A stretch of 36,928 nt of DNA from Spirochaetota bacterium. Its GTDB lineage: Bacteria; Spirochaetota; UBA4802; UBA5550. This document shows positions 8,601-18,500 of the stretch, piece after piece. The DNA is taken from the NCBI GenBank assembly GCA_009787025.1, contig WRGT01000058.1:1-36928 (forward strand). The letters run 5' to 3'. The notes under the pieces are model-generated. The model was not told the DNA's origin, ran no database searches, and saw only the letters and a program-made list of their open reading frames with translations. Both the position numbers and the translations under genes were made by a program. Position 1 is the stretch's first letter. Every line of letters begins with the position of its first letter.

Positions 8601-10168
8601 TGAAATTAGAAAGGTCATGCGGCGTACTTCTTCATATTACAAGCCTGCCCGGCGAACACGGCATAGGAACGCTTGGCGATGAAGCATACAAATTTATAGA
8701 TTTGCTTTCGGAACACGGAGTATCATACTGGCAGATTCTTCCAACGGGTCCTGTTTCTCATTCGATGAAGTATTCTCCATATTCATCTCTGTCCGGGTTT
8801 GCAGGGAATGAGCTGTTTATTAATATCGATAAAATAAAAGAAAAAAAATGGTTTATTGATAATACAGTAATCACACCGGATATATGCGAAGACTCTTTTG
8901 CGGATTTTATAAATGCGGAAGAGTTTACAACAAATTTTATAAAACTCGCTCAAGACAATTTCATCAAGCACAGTAAAAAAGAAGAGATGGATGAATACAA
9001 TAAATTCTGTACCGAACATGGAGATACATGGTTAAATGATTACAGCCTGTACAGAGCGCTTGCATCGAAGTTCAATACTTTTAACTGGCTTGAATGGGAT
9101 AGAGATATTGCTCTGCGAAAGCCGAAATCAATTGCCGCTATTACGCAAGAATTTAAAGAACGGTCAGATTACTTTAAATTTGCCCAATTCCTGTTCTATT
9201 CACAATGGAAGGAGATGAAGGAATACGCAGATGAAAAAGGGATAAAAATAATCGGAGATATTCCGATCTATATGTCTATGGACAGCGCCGATTCATGGAG
9301 CAACCAGAGTATTCTGCGCATAGATTATGAAAATATGACGCCAGAATTTGTTGCAGGAGTACCGCCGGATTATTTCAGCGAGACAGGACAGTTATGGGGA
9401 AATCCCATATATATTTGGCACAATGACAAAGGTGAATCCGATAACAACGAATTAAACGAAGAGACATATCAATGGTGGCAGGCAAGAGTAAAACATTCGC
9501 TTAAGCTGGCTGATATAATAAGGATTGACCACTTCCGGGGATTTGAATCATTCTGGTCTGTAAAATACGGCGAAGAAACGGCTATTGACGGAGAATGGAT
9601 AAAAGGTCCGGGGAAAGACTTCTTCGACCGTTTGGCAAAAGACTTAGGCGATCTCCCTATAATTGCCGAGGACCTTGGAATCATTACCCCTGAAGTAAAA
9701 AAACTGAGAGACGAACTCTCTTTGCCCGGAATGAAAATACTCCTCTTTGCATTTGACCAGAATAACAAAAATGAATATCTGACACATAACATAACCCATA
9801 AAGAATGTATTGTATATACAGGTACGCATGACAACAATACTGCTAACGGCTGGTTCTATGATCCGTCTATGAGCGAAGATGACAGAAAATACATACTTGA
9901 ATATCTCGGCATGAGGGATTGGAGCGATTTTCATTTGAGATTAATCCGTGAGGCAATGGCTGCTATTGCAGATTTAGTTATAATTCCAGCTCAGGATATT
10001 CTGGGCTATGGCGCAGAATTTAGAATGAACACACCCGGCACAATAGAAAATAACTGGAAATGGAAATTAACAAAAAACGCATTAAATAAAAAAAATATGG
10101 CTGTCATAAAAAGAATGGCGCATATATTTTCACGAATTCCTGAATTTTCACGGATTCCTGAAAAATAA
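8600..10168 (+). CDS. malQ: 4-alpha-glucanotransferase
   Basis: SCGVLLHITSLPGEHGIGTLGDEAYKFIDLL, GDIPIYMSMDSADSW, RIDHFRGFESFWSV, IIAEDLGIITPEVKKLRD, YTGTHDNNT. Overlaps the previous stop by 1 nt (TGATG). Confidence 0.96.
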   Translation: MKLERSCGVLLHITSLPGEHGIGTLGDEAYKFIDLLSEHGVSYWQILPTGPVSHSMKYSPYSSLSGFAGNELFINIDKIKEKKWFIDNTVITPDICEDSFADFINAEEFTTNFIKLAQDNFIKHSKKEEMDEYNKFCTEHGDTWLNDYSLYRALASKFNTFNWLEWDRDIALRKPKSIAAITQEFKERSDYFKFAQFLFYSQWKEMKEYADEKGIKIIGDIPIYMSMDSADSWSNQSILRIDYENMTPEFVAGVPPDYFSETGQLWGNPIYIWHNDKGESDNNELNEETYQWWQARVKHSLKLADIIRIDHFRGFESFWSVKYGEETAIDGEWIKGPGKDFFDRLAKDLGDLPIIAEDLGIITPEVKKLRDELSLPGMKILLFAFDQNNKNEYLTHNITHKECIVYTGTHDNNTANGWFYDPSMSEDDRKYILEYLGMRDWSDFHLRLIREAMAAIADLVIIPAQDILGYGAEFRMNTPGTIENNWKWKLTKNALNKKNMAVIKRMAHIFSRIPEFSRIPEK

Positions 10169-10221
10169 GAAAATAAAAAAATACTATAAAACAAAAATAA
10201 TATTTATACGGGGGATATATA

Positions 10222-10809
10222 ATGAAAAAAATTGTTACGCTTTTTGTCATAACCTTAATCAGCATCAACCTTACATCGTGCGGATACAACACAATGCAGG
10301 CTTATGAAGAGGAAGTTTTTGCCGCATGGGGAGATGTTGAGGCAGCATACCAGAGAAGAATGGACCTTATACCAAACCTTGTAGCAACGGTTAAAGCATA
10401 CGCAGCGCACGAAAAAGATACTCTCACAGCAGTTATAGAGGCAAGATCAAAGGTCGGTTCATTTCAAGTAACAAAAGAAGTTCTTAACGATCCGGCAAGC
10501 TTTCAAAAATTTCAAGCTGCGCAAGGCAGCCTTTCGTCAGCGCTTTCAAGACTAATGGTAATAGTAGAAAAATATCCAGATCTAAAGGCTAACCAAAACT
10601 TTACGGATCTGCAAAATCAACTTGAAGGTACCGAAAACAGAATCAATGTTGCAAGGGTTAGATACAATCAGGCAGTACAAAAATTTAATACTTCTATAAG
10701 GTCATTCCCAAACAGCCTTACAAACAGTATGTTCCTTCACCTTGAGAGAAAAGAGCCTTTCAAAGCGCAGGAAGAGGCTGCTAAAGCGCCTAAGGTTGAT
10801 TTTCAGTGA
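10222..10809 (+). CDS. lemA: LemA family lipoprotein
   Basis: SCGYN lipobox, then [41 protein letters not shown]. Confidence 0.95.
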   Translation: MKKIVTLFVITLISINLTSCGYNTMQAYEEEVFAAWGDVEAAYQRRMDLIPNLVATVKAYAAHEKDTLTAVIEARSKVGSFQVTKEVLNDPASFQKFQAAQGSLSSALSRLMVIVEKYPDLKANQNFTDLQNQLEGTENRINVARVRYNQAVQKFNTSIRSFPNSLTNSMFLHLERKEPFKAQEEAAKAPKVDFQ

Positions 10810-11681
10810 AAAGATTGCTGTTAGTAATTTCCATACTTTTTGCATCGGCATTGGGATATGCTCTCGAAGTGCCTGCGCTTAAAGGAAGAGTAAATGATTA
10901 CGGCGGCATGATATCGCCCGGCACAATATCCATTCTCGAAAAAGAACTTGAGGACTTTGAATCTACAGATTCAACGCAGGTGGTCATTCTGACAGTGGAA
11001 TCTTTAGAAGGCGATTCTATGGAGGATTTCACAATAAGGGCTGCGGAAAAATGGAAGATAGGACAAAAGGGGAATGATAACGGAGTCATTCTCTTTGTTT
11101 CAAAGAATGACAGAAAGATGAGAATTGAAGTGGGGCGCGGACTTGAGGGCGTTCTTACGGATCTCCTCGCAGGGAGAATTATTAATAATATAATAAGCCC
11201 TAAATTTAGAACAGGTAATTTTGACGACGGATTTACTGCCGGAACAGAGGCTATCATTCAAGCCTGTAGAGGTGAATTTAAAAACAACCGGAAATATGAA
11301 AGCGGTTCCGATTCCGGAGAGAGTAAAAAATTTCTATATGGATTTTTTATTATATGCTTTCTGATTTCAATACTTATTACATTTCGGTTTTCTAAATTAC
11401 TAAGTACTGCAATGTGCGGGGTAATTTCATATAGTCTGATTTCAGGAGTCTCAGGATTTGGATTACTCATTTTAGCAATTGTGGCGATGTTTATCATTGT
11501 TATTATTTTTTCTGTTACAGCCGCAGGTAAAGGAAATACAGGAGGTTCCGGCGGAGGATTCAACGGAGGCTTTTCCTCCGGCAGCGGCGGATTTTACGGA
11601 GGTAGAGGAAGTTTTGGCGGCGGTGGATTCTCAGGCGGCGGAGGAAGTTTTGGCGGCGGAGGCGCATCAGGAGGCTGGTAA
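10806..11681 (+). CDS. TPM_phosphatase (YgcG-like) domain membrane protein with Gly-rich tail
   Basis: [40 protein letters not shown]..., [31 protein letters not shown]-terminal [15 protein letters not shown]. GTGA overlap with lemA. Confidence 0.92.
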   Translation: MKRLLLVISILFASALGYALEVPALKGRVNDYGGMISPGTISILEKELEDFESTDSTQVVILTVESLEGDSMEDFTIRAAEKWKIGQKGNDNGVILFVSKNDRKMRIEVGRGLEGVLTDLLAGRIINNIISPKFRTGNFDDGFTAGTEAIIQACRGEFKNNRKYESGSDSGESKKFLYGFFIICFLISILITFRFSKLLSTAMCGVISYSLISGVSGFGLLILAIVAMFIIVIIFSVTAAGKGNTGGSGGGFNGGFSSGSGGFYGGRGSFGGGGFSGGGGSFGGGGASGGW

Positions 11682-12394
11682 TGAAAAAAACATCAGAAAC
11701 ATTTTTTACCGAAGAAGAAAAAACGAATATAGAGAACGCAATTAAAGAAGCGGAATTAAACACTTCCGGCGAGATTGTTGCAATGGTTGTTGAAAAAAGC
11801 AGCGAGTACAGTGATGCGGATTTTATAATGGGAATATTTTTTGCCGCTATTATATCCGTCGTGCCTGCTCAAATATTTTTTTACTATTCCGATTTTATAT
11901 TAAGAAAGACGATACCTGCGATGAACTGGGTCAATGAGGTGCCTGACTCAACAAGATTTATAGCTGGTCTGTCATTCTTTATAATTCTTACAATGATTCT
12001 CCATATACCTTTAAAAGCAATACTCGGAAGAATCCCATTTCTTAAAAAACTTTTCATCACAAATAAAAAGATGAATGAAAAAGTAGAAGATAAGGCATTC
12101 AGAGGATTTTACAGACACGGATTGAGTAAAACTAAAGACGCTACCGGAATACTGTTTTTTATATCAATATTTGAAAAGAAGGTTTATGTACTGGCTGACC
12201 ATGGCATCTATTCAAAAATAAAACAGGAAACGCTTAATAAATACGCCGAATCTGTCGGTAAAGGTATAAAATCAGGCAATGGGGCTGAGGCTCTATGCAA
12301 GACAATAAAAGATGCAGGCAAAGAGCTTGCCCATTACTTCCCTGTCCAAAAAGATGATGTTAATGAACTCCCCGACGAGTTGATTGTTGAATGA
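11681..12394 (+). CDS. TPM domain membrane protein
   Basis: FTEEEKTNIENAIKEAELNTSGEIVAMVVEKS..., ATGILFFISIFEKKVYVLADHGIYSKI. TAATG overlap with the upstream TPM gene. Confidence 0.88.
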   Translation: MKKTSETFFTEEEKTNIENAIKEAELNTSGEIVAMVVEKSSEYSDADFIMGIFFAAIISVVPAQIFFYYSDFILRKTIPAMNWVNEVPDSTRFIAGLSFFIILTMILHIPLKAILGRIPFLKKLFITNKKMNEKVEDKAFRGFYRHGLSKTKDATGILFFISIFEKKVYVLADHGIYSKIKQETLNKYAESVGKGIKSGNGAEALCKTIKDAGKELAHYFPVQKDDVNELPDELIVE

Positions 12395-12421
12395 CAGTCT
12401 CCATTAAAACATTATTATATT

Positions 12422-13210
12422 TTACTTGCTATTGTAACCATTTGCATAAGTAATTGTACATGACGTCCTGTATTGCTTGTGCGTTCCAAATGCAACACCG
12501 CTTTGTGTAAAAGCCCTGTTCATAATATTTATCCTATGCCCTCTGTTTGGAACACCGTCATCAATAAGCAAACTACAGACTATTTCTCTTGCGGTCGTAG
12601 TTCCATATGCTATATTTTCTCCGAAAGTCCAAGAACCGCTAAATACTCCATACCGTTTAATGCGAGTATCCGGTGTACTCCTGTCACTGCCGTTATGACC
12701 AATTTGTCCGGTTCGACTTTGGTCGGTTACATGATCTTTTGCAGCGAGGGAAAGCCCTCTTTCCGGAGTTAATATACCAACACTGCCTGCCTTATTTAAT
12801 GCCTTAATACAATCATTAACGGCAGTTGTCCCTTCTTGAGTTATTCTGGTAATTTGTCCGGGTACGGAATAATATTTTCCATTATAATATCTCAACACAG
12901 GTCGTATATACAACTCTGCGTATTTTTTAGGATTTGTTCTGACTTTATTCATTTCAAGAATAACATCTTTTTCAACACCGGTTAAATAATCTACCTTTGC
13001 CGCCGTATCAAGTGCAGCAATATTCCAATTTGCAGCATCGGGATCGTTTCTTGTATTATTGGGGTCAATTCGCGTTGATTGGACGGAAATATCAGTTGTT
13101 TTGTCTTGAGAACTATTAGATTGACCTGATGAAGAACTTGATTTTGTGGTTTTGCATGAGACAACAAAAAAAGCGATAATAACCATTAAACCAATGATTT
13201 TTATTTTCAT
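12422..13210 (-). CDS. CAP/SCP-domain lipoprotein
   Basis: FFVVSC lipobox, Ser-rich linker, MNKVRTNPKKYAELYI, DHVTDQSRTGQIGHNGSD, GENIAYGTTTAREIVCSLLIDDGVPNRGHRINIMN. Confidence 0.9.
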   Translation of the reverse strand: MKIKIIGLMVIIAFFVVSCKTTKSSSSSGQSNSSQDKTTDISVQSTRIDPNNTRNDPDAANWNIAALDTAAKVDYLTGVEKDVILEMNKVRTNPKKYAELYIRPVLRYYNGKYYSVPGQITRITQEGTTAVNDCIKALNKAGSVGILTPERGLSLAAKDHVTDQSRTGQIGHNGSDRSTPDTRIKRYGVFSGSWTFGENIAYGTTTAREIVCSLLIDDGVPNRGHRINIMNRAFTQSGVAFGTHKQYRTSCTITYANGYNSK

Positions 13211-13407
13211 CTATTTTTCTCCTTAATAAAAATTAATCCGGTGTCATTATTGATACTCCGTCCTTAATAATATACTAATAAAAAATATTGTCAATACACT
13301 TTAAATAAAAATTTACAAATATTTCAAAGCGCATTTCACTTAACTGTTTGTTCCGCTTTGATAAAAAATGCTTGACGATATGTGATTTACAAGTTACTAT
13401 TACAGAT

Positions 13408-13722
13408 ATGTATGAAATAGAATTAACAGAAGTATTTGAAGACTGGTTAAATAAATTAAAAAATTCCAAAACAGTTAAAATTATCACTGCAAGATTGGAA
13501 AGAATGAAAAATGGAAATCTTGGTGATTTTAAGCACTTAAAAAATGCAAGCGACATTTATGAATTAAGAATAGATTATGCTAAAGGATATAGAGTATATT
13601 TTACAAAACGAAATAATAAATTAATAATAATCCTTTGTGCCGGAGATAAAAACACACAAACAAAAGATATAAATAAAGCACAGGAAATATTAAGAGAGGT
13701 AATTACAAATGATAAAAACTAA
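13408..13722 (+). CDS. higB: RelE/HigB-type toxin (HI1419-like family)
   Basis: MYEIELTEVFEDWLNKLKNSKTVKIITARLERMKNGNLGDFKHLKNASDIYELRIDYAKGYRVYFTKR..GDKNTQTKDINKAQEI. Start chosen at Met21 of the supplied ORF. Confidence 0.88.
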   Translation: MYEIELTEVFEDWLNKLKNSKTVKIITARLERMKNGNLGDFKHLKNASDIYELRIDYAKGYRVYFTKRNNKLIIILCAGDKNTQTKDINKAQEILREVITNDKN

Positions 13723-14020
13723 GAAATTTGACATGCTGAATTATCTTAAAACCGAAAAAGATGTAAAAGAATATCTTGAAGTAGCTTTTGAAATGGCATC
13801 AAAAGAAAATGACCTTGGATATGTAACTGATGCTATCGGTAATATCGCTAAATTAAAAGGCATGACCGAAATTGCTAAAAAAGCAGGGGTAAGCCGTGAA
13901 AATTTATACAGATCATTTTCTAATAAAGGAAATCCTGAATTAAAAACAGTTATGAAAATTATCAGTTCCTTTGGATTAAGATTATCAGTTAATTATGATA
14001 CAACAAAAAAGGCAAGATGA
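13709..14020 (+). CDS. higA: HigA-type antitoxin (HI1420-like addiction module antidote)
   Basis: AIGNIAKLKGMTEIAKKAGVSRENLYRSFSNKGNPELKTVMKIISSFGLRLSV. Overlaps the toxin by 14 bp. Confidence 0.88.
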   Translation: MIKTKKFDMLNYLKTEKDVKEYLEVAFEMASKENDLGYVTDAIGNIAKLKGMTEIAKKAGVSRENLYRSFSNKGNPELKTVMKIISSFGLRLSVNYDTTKKAR

Positions 14021-14033
14021 CAGGAGGATGGTA

Positions 14034-14093
14034 ATGAAAAATTGTGAAACAGGGGAGCTCTTTAATGCTTCAAAAAAAATACCAAACCTCTAA
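14034..14093 (+). other. Putative 19-codon leader ORF (MKNCETGELFNASKKIPNL*) overlapping the holA start
   Basis: Strong SD (caggaggatggtaATG) and an ORF running out of frame across the holA start region. Confidence 0.3.
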
Positions 14094-15105
14094 ACAATTC
14101 AATGTTGAATTAACAAAGGGTTCAAAGGATAAGATATTCCTTTTTATTGGAGAGGAAGAGGGAGAAAAGGACAAAATAATAAACTCCATCCTTAACATGA
14201 AATTCAATGATGAAGAGGAACGCGCTCAAAACTGCGGCAGGTATTATATAGGCGACGACAAAGACCGGATGTCTGAGTTCGTATCGGCAGCAGACTTCGC
14301 CCTTGCCGGCTCAATGTTCTCTAACAACAGAGTTTGTATTATAAGGAATCTTGATAAGATAGAGGTAAACGACAGAGCTAAGAATATAATTGATGATATA
14401 TTCACATCAACCCCTGAAGGTACAATAATTATAATAACATGTATGACAAATAAAGTCCCGGCCTTAATTGATAAAAAATATGAAAGCCTCTTACATATAG
14501 TTCAATTTTGGAAAAATTTTGACAGCGACTTAGTTAGCTATATTAACAAAAGTCTAAGAAATTTAAAGGTAAAGTTTGATGATAATATAGTACCTCTTAT
14601 ATTAGAGCTGACAGGAAATGATATAAAAAAAATAGATGAGATGCTTGATATGATCTCTATGATCTCAATAGATACGCCTCTAAGCAACGCTCTATTGAAG
14701 GATTTAGCAGGCGGGATAAGAGATATATCCATCTTTGAATTTATAGATTCACTGTTTTTGAAAGAGGGGCAATCACTACTCCATTTAAAAAAACTCCTTA
14801 ATGAAGATACTAACGAGTTATTTATACTCAACATGATAATCAGGCAGATGGAGTTAATTGAAAAGTATTATAATCTTATTGAAGATAAGCAGAGTCACGA
14901 AACGGCTCTTACAAAGTTAGGGCTTGCAGCATCAAAACGGAGGATGGAAAGATTTACTTCCATACTAAAAAAGATAAACAGAGAAGAGCTTAAGAGGATA
15001 TATCCCCACATTGCTAAAGCCGAATATCAAATAAAAAGCAGCAGAGCTTCAAACACATTAATAAACAATCCGATTTTTACTCTATCGTCTGAGATAATCA
15101 TATAA
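14065..15105 (+). CDS. holA: DNA polymerase III subunit delta
   Basis: KIFLFIGEEEGEKDKIINSIL, LVSYINKSLRNLKVKFDDNIVPLILELTGNDIKKIDEMLDMI, ISIFEFIDSLFLKEGQSLLHLKKLL, AEYQIKSSRA. ATG 14065 with aggggag SD is preferred over GTG 14044. Confidence 0.88.
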   Translation: MLQKKYQTSKQFNVELTKGSKDKIFLFIGEEEGEKDKIINSILNMKFNDEEERAQNCGRYYIGDDKDRMSEFVSAADFALAGSMFSNNRVCIIRNLDKIEVNDRAKNIIDDIFTSTPEGTIIIITCMTNKVPALIDKKYESLLHIVQFWKNFDSDLVSYINKSLRNLKVKFDDNIVPLILELTGNDIKKIDEMLDMISMISIDTPLSNALLKDLAGGIRDISIFEFIDSLFLKEGQSLLHLKKLLNEDTNELFILNMIIRQMELIEKYYNLIEDKQSHETALTKLGLAASKRRMERFTSILKKINREELKRIYPHIAKAEYQIKSSRASNTLINNPIFTLSSEIII

Positions 15106-15148
15106 AAAAGAAAGCGCTTATTCTGCGAAAGGATAAGTATCAAAAATA

Positions 15149-16441
15149 TTATGCCGTAATACTCACTGCAGGGAATAGACAGTATGGCAATAGAGATGAT
15201 CCTTTCCTTTCAACATCCTTTGACAGAGTAAACTCACCCTTCATTAGATCAATTATGTTTCCGCTGATCATGCAATCCTTAACCCTGCCCTTTATCTTGC
15301 CGTTTTCTATCAAATATGCAAGAGCCAAGTTGGCTGAAAAATCACCGGTGATGGTATTAGATTGCCCAAGCCCTATAAACTGCTCTGCGAGTACGCCCTT
15401 ATCTATAGTAGAAATTATATCTTCAAAAGAGTTTTCACCCGGCTTAATTCTAATTCCATGGAATGACGGAGACGGCAGAGATGAATACCCCCTGTATGCG
15501 TTACCTGTAGGTTTTATATTAAGCCGTTCTGCATATTTCAGGTCATTGATAAATGTTTCAATAACACCGTCTCTAATCAGAAAGTTCTTTGAAACGGGTA
15601 ATCCTTCTCCGTCAAACGGTATATTATAAGGAGAGCCTTCGATAAGCGGGTCATCGATCATTGTGAAAGACTCGCTGAATATCTTTTCACCCTTCATATC
15701 TGCAAACGGCGATATACCCTTCCAGACAGAGACTCCGTTAAATCCGGACGCTATAAATCCTATTAATCTTCCAAATGCCTGAGGCGGAAATAATACTGGA
15801 TAGCTCTGCGATTCTATCTTTTCAACAGTCAGTCCGTTCTCTATCTTTTTTATCAATATATCTTTTAGTTCGGAGCAGTCAACAGGTTTCAGTTCAGACC
15901 TGCTCTCCCATGTTTCAATCCTCGACCCGTCAGGCATAATATATGTACATGAAATGGAAAAGCCGTAATGTGATTCTCTGTAAGATTGATCTACGCCGGT
16001 TGAATTTATTAACCGCACTTCACTCTGCGCGGATGAAATGCCAAGGTCAATACTTATTTGCGGATATATGGATTTTATATCGTCTATAATCTTTTCAGCT
16101 CCGTCGATTTCATCGTGTATGTTGAATTTTTCAATTTCAGCACAGTATGGTTCAAATGATCTTGTCGTATTATCCGGCAGATTAAAACTCTCACTATCGC
16201 CAAAGCTGCTCATCTGAAGCGCCCTTTTTACAGTCTCAGAAATATTATCTAAAGAATTAGTGTGTGAAAAACCTGTCTTGCCGTTTAAATTTACCCTTAT
16301 CCCAAAACCCGAGCTTTCACTCTCCGATATTGAATAGAGCCTGTTGTTCTTAAAACTTACCGGTTGACTCCTGCCTGCAACATACAACGCGTCATACCAT
16401 TTAAGCTTAGAAGGTATAACCCTCTCTATAATCTCTCTCAT
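15149..16441 (-). CDS. pmbA: PmbA/TldE metalloprotease-family partner
   Basis: ESSGFGIRVNLNGKTGFSHTNSLDNISETVKRAL, GISPFADMKGEKIFSESFTMIDDP, PFDGEGLPVSKNFLIRDGV, IKDCMISGNI-type C-terminus. Confidence 0.94.
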   Translation of the reverse strand: MREIIERVIPSKLKWYDALYVAGRSQPVSFKNNRLYSISESESSGFGIRVNLNGKTGFSHTNSLDNISETVKRALQMSSFGDSESFNLPDNTTRSFEPYCAEIEKFNIHDEIDGAEKIIDDIKSIYPQISIDLGISSAQSEVRLINSTGVDQSYRESHYGFSISCTYIMPDGSRIETWESRSELKPVDCSELKDILIKKIENGLTVEKIESQSYPVLFPPQAFGRLIGFIASGFNGVSVWKGISPFADMKGEKIFSESFTMIDDPLIEGSPYNIPFDGEGLPVSKNFLIRDGVIETFINDLKYAERLNIKPTGNAYRGYSSLPSPSFHGIRIKPGENSFEDIISTIDKGVLAEQFIGLGQSNTITGDFSANLALAYLIENGKIKGRVKDCMISGNIIDLMKGEFTLSKDVERKGSSLLPYCLFPAVSITA

Positions 16442-16475
16442 ATTTTACCTGTAATCTGTAATTTGTAATTTTGCC

Positions 16476-17864
16476 TCATCTCTTACCGCCTATCAAAACA
16501 TCTCTTATCTTTACATGAGGTCCGCCGAATGATACTGGGAGTGGGCTCTGACCCCCTTTGCCGCATCCGCCAAGTCCTCCAAAGAGTTCCCTGTCATTTC
16601 CAATCATCTCTATATTCTTTAATGTATTAAAGACATTCCCTGTCAGCACAATATCTCTTAACATCTTTGTCGGTTTTCCGTTTTTTATGAGATAGCCGTA
16701 TCCCGCAGTAAACGTAAACATCTCAAGATTAGTCTGACCGCCTATTACATCTACGGCATATAATCCGTCATCCATAGATGCAAATATGTCGTCTTTACTA
16801 TACTCGCCGTTATCAACATAAGTATTTGTCATTCTTACTATGGGTTGTCTCGTCACGCCGATTGCTCTTCCGTTACCCGTAACCTCTTCATCCATTTTAG
16901 CGGCAGTCTCGCGAGAATGAAGTCTTCCCGATAGTAATCCGTCTTTTATTAAAGGAATCTTCGTCGGCAAAATACCCTCATCATCAAATGGGATATATCC
17001 TGCTAATCTATTTAAAGTCCCGTCATCATATACGTTTAGTGTTGAAGGACCAAACTCTTTTCCGATAATCATAATATCTTTCATCTTCGGATTTTCATAA
17101 ATAAAATCCGCCTCAGACATATGACCGAATGCTTCATGTATAAATACTCCGCAGAGTTTAGGATCTGCTATGATATTGTATGTTCCTCCAGAAACAGGTT
17201 CCGCATCAAGGAGATCAACTGCTCTCTTTACTACCTCCTCGGCAAGTGACTCTCTGTTCTCAACAACTTCAAAGCCGCTGTATGCAGATACCGATTCATG
17301 GAAGGGTTGAATCACAGAACCGGCTTTTGCAATAGATGCTAATGATATGCCGCAGTAGGATTTATCAAAGGATAAAATACTTCCCTCCGAATTAATATTA
17401 GTATATTCTGTCTTAACATCCCTGTATATAACCCTTGTGCTCTGAACGGATTTGGAGTTTTTCAGGATATTATTATATCTCTTGGTTAGTTCAAATTTTT
17501 CATCAGGGGTTATCTTCATAAAGTCGCGCAAGACCTCTGTTTTAAACTTTCCATTTACGGATTTGTATTTAGCAACAACGCTTTTTTCAGTCGGATTCAA
17601 AAGCGATGCGGAATTGAGCGCGTTTGCATAAAATTTTTCAAGGGCTGAAAGGTCGTTAAATGTTGCAAAACCCCATGAGCCGTTTACCAAAACGCGCACA
17701 GAGCCCGCAACAGATTCGCTTAGCGTAAACGAATCAACATTTTCACCGGACAGTGATATTAAAGTAGCAACACTTGAGGAGAGCCTTATCTCTGCATAAT
17801 CGCATGATGAAGACTCAAGTATTTTTCTCCCCACATCAACTGCTTTTTTATATTTTTCATTCAT
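16476..17864 (-). CDS. tldD: TldD metalloprotease
   Basis: HEAFGHMSEADFI zinc motif, GYIPFDDEGILPTKIPLIKDGLLSGRLHSRETA, IVLTGNVFNTLKNIEMIGNDRELFGGLGGCGKGGQSPLPVSFGGPHVKIRDVLIGG. Confidence 0.96.
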   Translation of the reverse strand: MNEKYKKAVDVGRKILESSSCDYAEIRLSSSVATLISLSGENVDSFTLSESVAGSVRVLVNGSWGFATFNDLSALEKFYANALNSASLLNPTEKSVVAKYKSVNGKFKTEVLRDFMKITPDEKFELTKRYNNILKNSKSVQSTRVIYRDVKTEYTNINSEGSILSFDKSYCGISLASIAKAGSVIQPFHESVSAYSGFEVVENRESLAEEVVKRAVDLLDAEPVSGGTYNIIADPKLCGVFIHEAFGHMSEADFIYENPKMKDIMIIGKEFGPSTLNVYDDGTLNRLAGYIPFDDEGILPTKIPLIKDGLLSGRLHSRETAAKMDEEVTGNGRAIGVTRQPIVRMTNTYVDNGEYSKDDIFASMDDGLYAVDVIGGQTNLEMFTFTAGYGYLIKNGKPTKMLRDIVLTGNVFNTLKNIEMIGNDRELFGGLGGCGKGGQSPLPVSFGGPHVKIRDVLIGGKR

Positions 17865-17973
17865 AATAGCTCCAATAATTAAACTCGTACGGGCAGTCTG
17901 ATCAGTAATGTTCCTGCTGCATTGCGGAATGTGTCAAGCAGAATTGTGAATTATTATTTGTATGGATAAATTT

Positions 17974-18001
17974 GTAAAGACAAGACATGCCTTATCTCTA
18001 C
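17974..18001. repeat. 28-bp imperfect palindromic repeat, copy 2
   Basis: gtaaagacaagacatgccttatctctac. The two halves are near reverse complements; shared arms with 541-568. Confidence 0.6.
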
Positions 18002-18040
18002 GGTCATTTTTGCATCAAATATTATTTGTAACGGCATAAA

Positions 18041-18062
18041 TTTTTTTGCTATAGCAAAAAAA
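18041..18062. repeat. Perfect 22-bp palindrome TTTTTTTGCTATAGCAAAAAAA (extends imperfectly to about 42 bp)
   Basis: Self-reverse-complementary; flanks acggcata...tataccgt extend the pairing with a mismatch. Confidence 0.8.
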
Positions 18063-18103
18063 ATATACCGTACCGTTCCTTAAACAGTTGCGTTACCTTG
18101 TCA

Positions 18104-18340
18104 CTAAGGAGTGGTTACCGAATACGCCATCTCGCCTTTAAAACTGACAGCAACGAATTTACCTCCGCCGTAGGCTATGCCACAGATTTCAGTAGTCCCA
18201 AATGTACTGTCGCTAACCGCAGTCCATGATGTTATTGGGTCAGGAATAGGTGTGCCGCCGTCATCACCCCCCTCCACCACAGGCAGAAAATGAAATGAGA
18301 AGACAAATTGCTAAAATTGAAAGGTTTCTTCCGTTATATA
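18104..18340 (-). pseudogene. Decayed lipoprotein with WTAVSDSTFG...IAYGGGKFVAV repeat domain
   Basis: Minus-strand frames: NLSILAICLLISFSAC-GGGG in one frame, then GGDDGGTPIPDPITSWTAVSDSTFGTTEICGIAYGGGKFVAVSFKGEMAYSVTTP*. The frames separate at a G6 tract. No start codon in frame with the signal peptide. Confidence 0.65.
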
Positions 18341-18500
18341 GAGAACGGAACGGAGAACCGCTTTTTCAGTATAATGCCGAGCTAATCCTGTGTCAAACAA
18401 TAATTTTTTCTTCATTAAATTTTTCATCACTTGTTATTAAATTTTATAGATAAAATTTCATCTAATAATTTATTAAAATTTTTCTATAGCGAAATGTCAA

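Noticed and set aside
15149-17864. PmbA/TldD as processing enzymes of a RiPP/microcin cluster
   Set aside because: TldD/TldE are widespread housekeeping proteases; no precursor peptide or modification enzymes are seen nearby.
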